The position numbers and the translations under genes were made by a program. This document shows positions 61,449-64,000 of a DNA stretch of 64,000 nucleotides, in pieces. The stretch is taken from positions 18,683,501 through 18,747,500 of the forward strand of contig CM062210.1 in the NCBI GenBank assembly GCA_031216445.1, in the 5' to 3' direction. This DNA is from Lateolabrax maculatus (Eukaryota > Chordata > Actinopteri > Acropomatiformes > Lateolabracidae). The notes under the pieces are model-generated. The model worked only from the letters and a program-made list of their open reading frames with translations. It was not told the DNA's origin and made no database searches. The first letter of the stretch is position 1; each line of letters opens with the position of its first letter.

Positions 61449-62020
61449 TGTCAGAGTCTGTCTAAGTTGTGACGCCTTGCCCTAGCCACAACTCCGGGTC
61501 ACTACTTTCTGGCAGAGTCCAAGGTGAATGACTCTCGGCAAGGATGCGAGTGTTTGTGTGTGCGTTTGCATTCATGTGCTTGCGCGCGCGCTGCCGAAAC
61601 GCCCCGAGCAAAAGCTGGCAAGGTGGTGTAAAGCTGATGAAGCGAGGGAGTGAGTGATGCCCCTGGTCCGGGGCTGTCAGCCAGGCTAATGGAGGGCGCC
61701 ACACTTGGCCGCCCACTGACTGACAGGTGCCAACCGAGGCCCTTCGTCAAGCAAGCACCGAGTTGGCGGCGCCGGCTTGCTTACGGCGGTGAAGGATGAT
61801 GACACGGAGATCGCTCGCTGGGCTAATGCTGACACACATGGCGCATGCACACCTTTCCGAGCCTGTCACTCTGGCGGGCAGCGTAGGCCGCAAGATGAGA
61901 TGGTCTTAAAAGTACTCTGACTCATCAAGCAGAGACAAGAGGGTCAAGTTGCTTTGAAATTGGAGTCACCATTATCAGTGCCATTTTCACGCTGGCAGGC
62001 TGACCTATGATCTCTGCTGG
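61449..62020. promoter_or_regulatory. GC- and CpG-rich block, candidate CpG island or conserved element
   Basis: 61560-61880 stands out by eye for CpG density (GCGCGCGCGCTGCCGAAACG, GTTGGCGGCGCCGGCTTGC) in an otherwise AT-rich window. It is followed by repeat-free sequence to about 62020 with CTGACTGACAGGTG (TALE plus E-box-like) and CATTATCAGTGCC. The minus-strand frames here are Ala/Arg/Ser-rich because of the GC content, with no domain. It could be a distal promoter, a CpG-rich enhancer, or a transferred repeat. Confidence 0.35.
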
Positions 62021-62763
62021 CCCACATACTTGACCCCAGCTCCCCTTCATACACAGGCAGGATCACTTACAGTACATTTACATGGATCCCAACCACTATC
62101 TTATTGCACCCCATAGTGCAGGAGGGAAGGGAAAAGTGGGTAAACCATATCAAATATCAAGTTTTTATGCAAAGGGGAAGTACATTAACACAGACACAGA
62201 GGTAGAGACATTAATACCTAGAAACGGATGAAGGGACAAGGTTTACAACCAACATATCGTAGTGTGTACAATCAAATGGAGGAAACAGGACAAAAACAAA
62301 AGCCCAGAGGAAAGAAAAAACAATAATGATAATAATAATCTATGCAAGGCAGTTGCTAAGAGTGGTTATGCAGGGCACAAGTGTGTGTTTATTTAAAACA
62401 CATAAGACAGAATGGAGAAGGAAATCTGAGCAAATGAACACAAAACAGAAAAAGAAAGAAAACCAATTAAATAACTGTTATAGCCACGCTGAAATGGGCT
62501 TTGAAGGCTGTTGGGCTTGCTAGTCACAATTATACGTGGCTAATCTGCTTAGAGCTACAGTCAGACCCTTGGGAGGGTGATGGCACATTGCAGATACCCA
62601 TGACCCCTTTCAGAACCTGCCTCCAAACCCTCGGGAGTGAGCCAGCTCTGTCGGGACACAGAGTTTTTTTTAAAGTCTATTTTTAATCCAGTGTACCCGG
62701 TACTTGCCCTCACCCTGCCCTGCACCCCCCACCCCCATGACACTTACCACAGCAGAAGCCACA
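62021..62763. other. Non-coding DNA, nothing recognised
   Basis: A-rich between 62270 and 62470 with a short (AAT)n. No gene, RNA or named repeat recognised. Confidence 0.55.
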
Positions 62764-62808
62764 GCTGAGCCAGAGGTGCTGGTGATGAGGCAGCACCTCT
62801 GGCTCAGC
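62764..62808. repeat. Perfect hairpin: 18-bp stem, 9-nt loop
   Basis: GCTGAGCCAGAGGTGCTG (62764-62781) is followed after GTGATGAGG by its exact reverse complement (62791-62808). The stem is GC-rich. At 45 nt it is too short for a normal microRNA precursor. It sits at the 3' margin of the L1 relic. Confidence 0.95.
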
Positions 62809-62809
62809 A

Positions 62810-63790
62810 GTGATTTTGTTTTATTGCTTTGCGAGTATTGCAGGAAGCTGTCACCACAGATGATCAGTGAGCTGAATGTTCTAGATGTAATACCTCATTT
62901 TTTTCAAGGAGCGGAATGTTGGTGGTTGATTTTAAATTCAAAATGTCCAGATTGTTTCATATTGGATTGAATTTATTTGGACTCGAGGGGTGGCTGGTGA
63001 TTTGGTTGAGTTTCCGCCAAGCTGTCAGAGTCACTGTTATGAAATTATTTTTTTTAATTCACTATGTAAGAAATGCGATATCTGATATCAATAATTCCTG
63101 GCCCTCAAATTATTCAGTATCCAGCTATGGCTACCAGTGTTGGTTCTCTGGTAGCTATTTTGTTGTTTATTGAAAACGGGCTGCAGGGGGGTGGAATTGC
63201 GGGATTGTGGACTTAGACAAGTTTATAGAGTAGTCTGACATTTTTGAACATTTGATAATAAGATTTTGGAGGAAGTGTTTTGTTTGTGTAACTGTAATAT
63301 TATTGTTTTGTGAATAGACGCTGCAAGAGGCTCGATGAAGATAGCGAGAAAGTGAGGGTGGACACGATCTCTTGTGGTAGTTATGGTAGTAACAGATACT
63401 GAAGGTGTTTTGATCCATTAAATAAACGACTCTCCAAAACCAAATCTCTCAACACTGAAACAAAGGTTTGACCAGTGTAATTTATCTAAAGCCTTTAGAA
63501 AAACATCCAGCAATGGAGTAATGATCTTTAAGTCATATTTTTGGGATATGTTGATTAGACTAAATAGTTGCCGCATGTAAGTTGATGAATATATGCCCTT
63601 TATAAAAACCTGTTTGGTCCAGAAAGATTAAATAGGATAAGATTCTACTGAAACTGTTTTACAGGATAGCCAGGAACCTGGGGGTTTATTGTTAGGCATG
63701 GAAAAGAGCGCTTTCTTTAGTTTTTCTTTTTTTTGAGGTTGGTCTAATGTGTTGGCCTGCTTTATGGATAGTTTATGTTCACGTGGACCT
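62810..63790 (-). mobile_element. L1-type LINE relic (RT core, catalytic block deleted)
   Basis: Reading on the minus strand from high coordinate, ORF2 fragments appear in order. These are KKALFSMPNNKPPGS (about 63720-63677), a degraded DQTGFIKG box (about 63622-63596), a decayed DxxKAFDxxxW segment seen as LKALDKLHWSNL (about 63500-63465), FGFGESFI, LAIFIEPLAASIHK (63348-63307), then KMSDYSINLSKSTI (63241-63204), and a C-terminal stretch NNLDILNLKSTTNIPLLEK (about 62960-62905). The YADD catalytic block expected between LAIFIEPLA and MSDYSIN is absent, since only about 65 nt separate them. There are several stops and frameshifts. It is inactive. The 5' end and exact 3' end are not visible. 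Confidence 0.85.
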
Positions 63791-64000
63791 TTTTGAAAGA
63801 TCAGTTTTGTTGCTGAGTAAACAGCATCTGTAATGTTGTGACACTGGGTCTTGCATGTTGATTAAGCCCTATTGTAGTCTATATTAAACAGGACAGTAGC
63901 TTCTCCTCTGACAGCATGTCAGACATGTGGTCGATTGTGCCTGACGTCTCTGTATCTTACATAAAGTCTGGCAGAGCCTAATCAGACGTTAAGCGGGACC
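63791..64000. other. Non-coding DNA at window edge
   Basis: May be further L1-derived or flanking sequence. No motif I can support. Confidence 0.4.

Noticed and set aside
61500..61750. GC-rich minus-strand frames as a coding exon
   Set aside because: The frames follow GC composition, overlap each other and show no conserved domain or clear donor/acceptor pair.
62764..62808. microRNA precursor
   Set aside because: The total hairpin is 45 nt with no lower stem extension, shorter than typical animal precursors.
63960..64000. Weak likeness of GACGTTAAGCGGGACC to the internal region of 5S rRNA (5S-derived SINE head)
   Set aside because: Only a short imperfect match at the window edge, and the diagnostic 5S start is absent upstream.
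1..64000. CRISPR array, prophage, operon or bacterial-type features
   Set aside because: Base composition, microsatellite density and fish-type LINE/DNA-transposon relics are eukaryotic. No regularly spaced identical repeats or prokaryotic gene arrangement is present.

Overview
The window looks like nuclear DNA from a ray-finned (teleost) fish. It is AT-rich by eye and dense in long (CA/TG)n, (CT/GA)n and trinucleotide microsatellites. It also carries decayed copies of repeat families I associate with teleosts: L1-type and CR1/L2/Rex1-type LINEs, hAT-like and piggyBac-like miniature transposons, and a fold-back element. The species cannot be named from this sequence.

I find no complete protein-coding gene, rRNA or tRNA in the 64 kb. 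The longest open frames (about 100-180 codons) are mostly microsatellite read-through or chance openings. The window therefore reads as a gene desert or the inside of a very large intron. Three short segments have exon-like properties and are listed as weak candidates: minus strand 22954-23096, plus strand 33464-33618, and minus strand 28090-28230.

Layout. 1-531: 3' end of a LINE with a TAATC pentamer tail. 2.2-2.7 kb: inverted-repeat DNA element. 5.35-5.7 kb: fold-back element. 9.25-9.4 kb and 13.9-14.35 kb: weak DNA-transposon remnants. 16.27-17.38 kb: well-delimited 1.1 kb hAT-like element with a target duplication. 18.34-18.61 kb and 22.4-22.56 kb: short interspersed repeats. 28.4-29.7 kb: minus-strand L1-type LINE relic with compound microsatellites inside it. 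31.8-32.06 kb: repeat followed by (AAT)n. 34.64-35.33 kb: a second hAT-like element. 57.25-57.76 kb: piggyBac-like element between TTAA sites. 62.8-63.8 kb: a second minus-strand L1 relic that lacks the catalytic YADD block.

The spaces between repeats are mostly unremarkable non-coding DNA. Several blocks look like conserved non-coding elements by composition and motif content: around 10.05-10.33, 30.13-30.33, 38.39-38.59, 48.79-48.90, 57.88-58.01 and 61.44-62.0 kb. If these are enhancers they would act on a gene outside the window, but this needs a cross-species alignment. The most unusual raw structures are a perfect 34-bp palindrome (23318-23351), a perfect 18-bp-stem hairpin (62764-62808) and a (TG)n tract running into a G16 run (44723-44785). 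I see nothing that demonstrates a new biological system.
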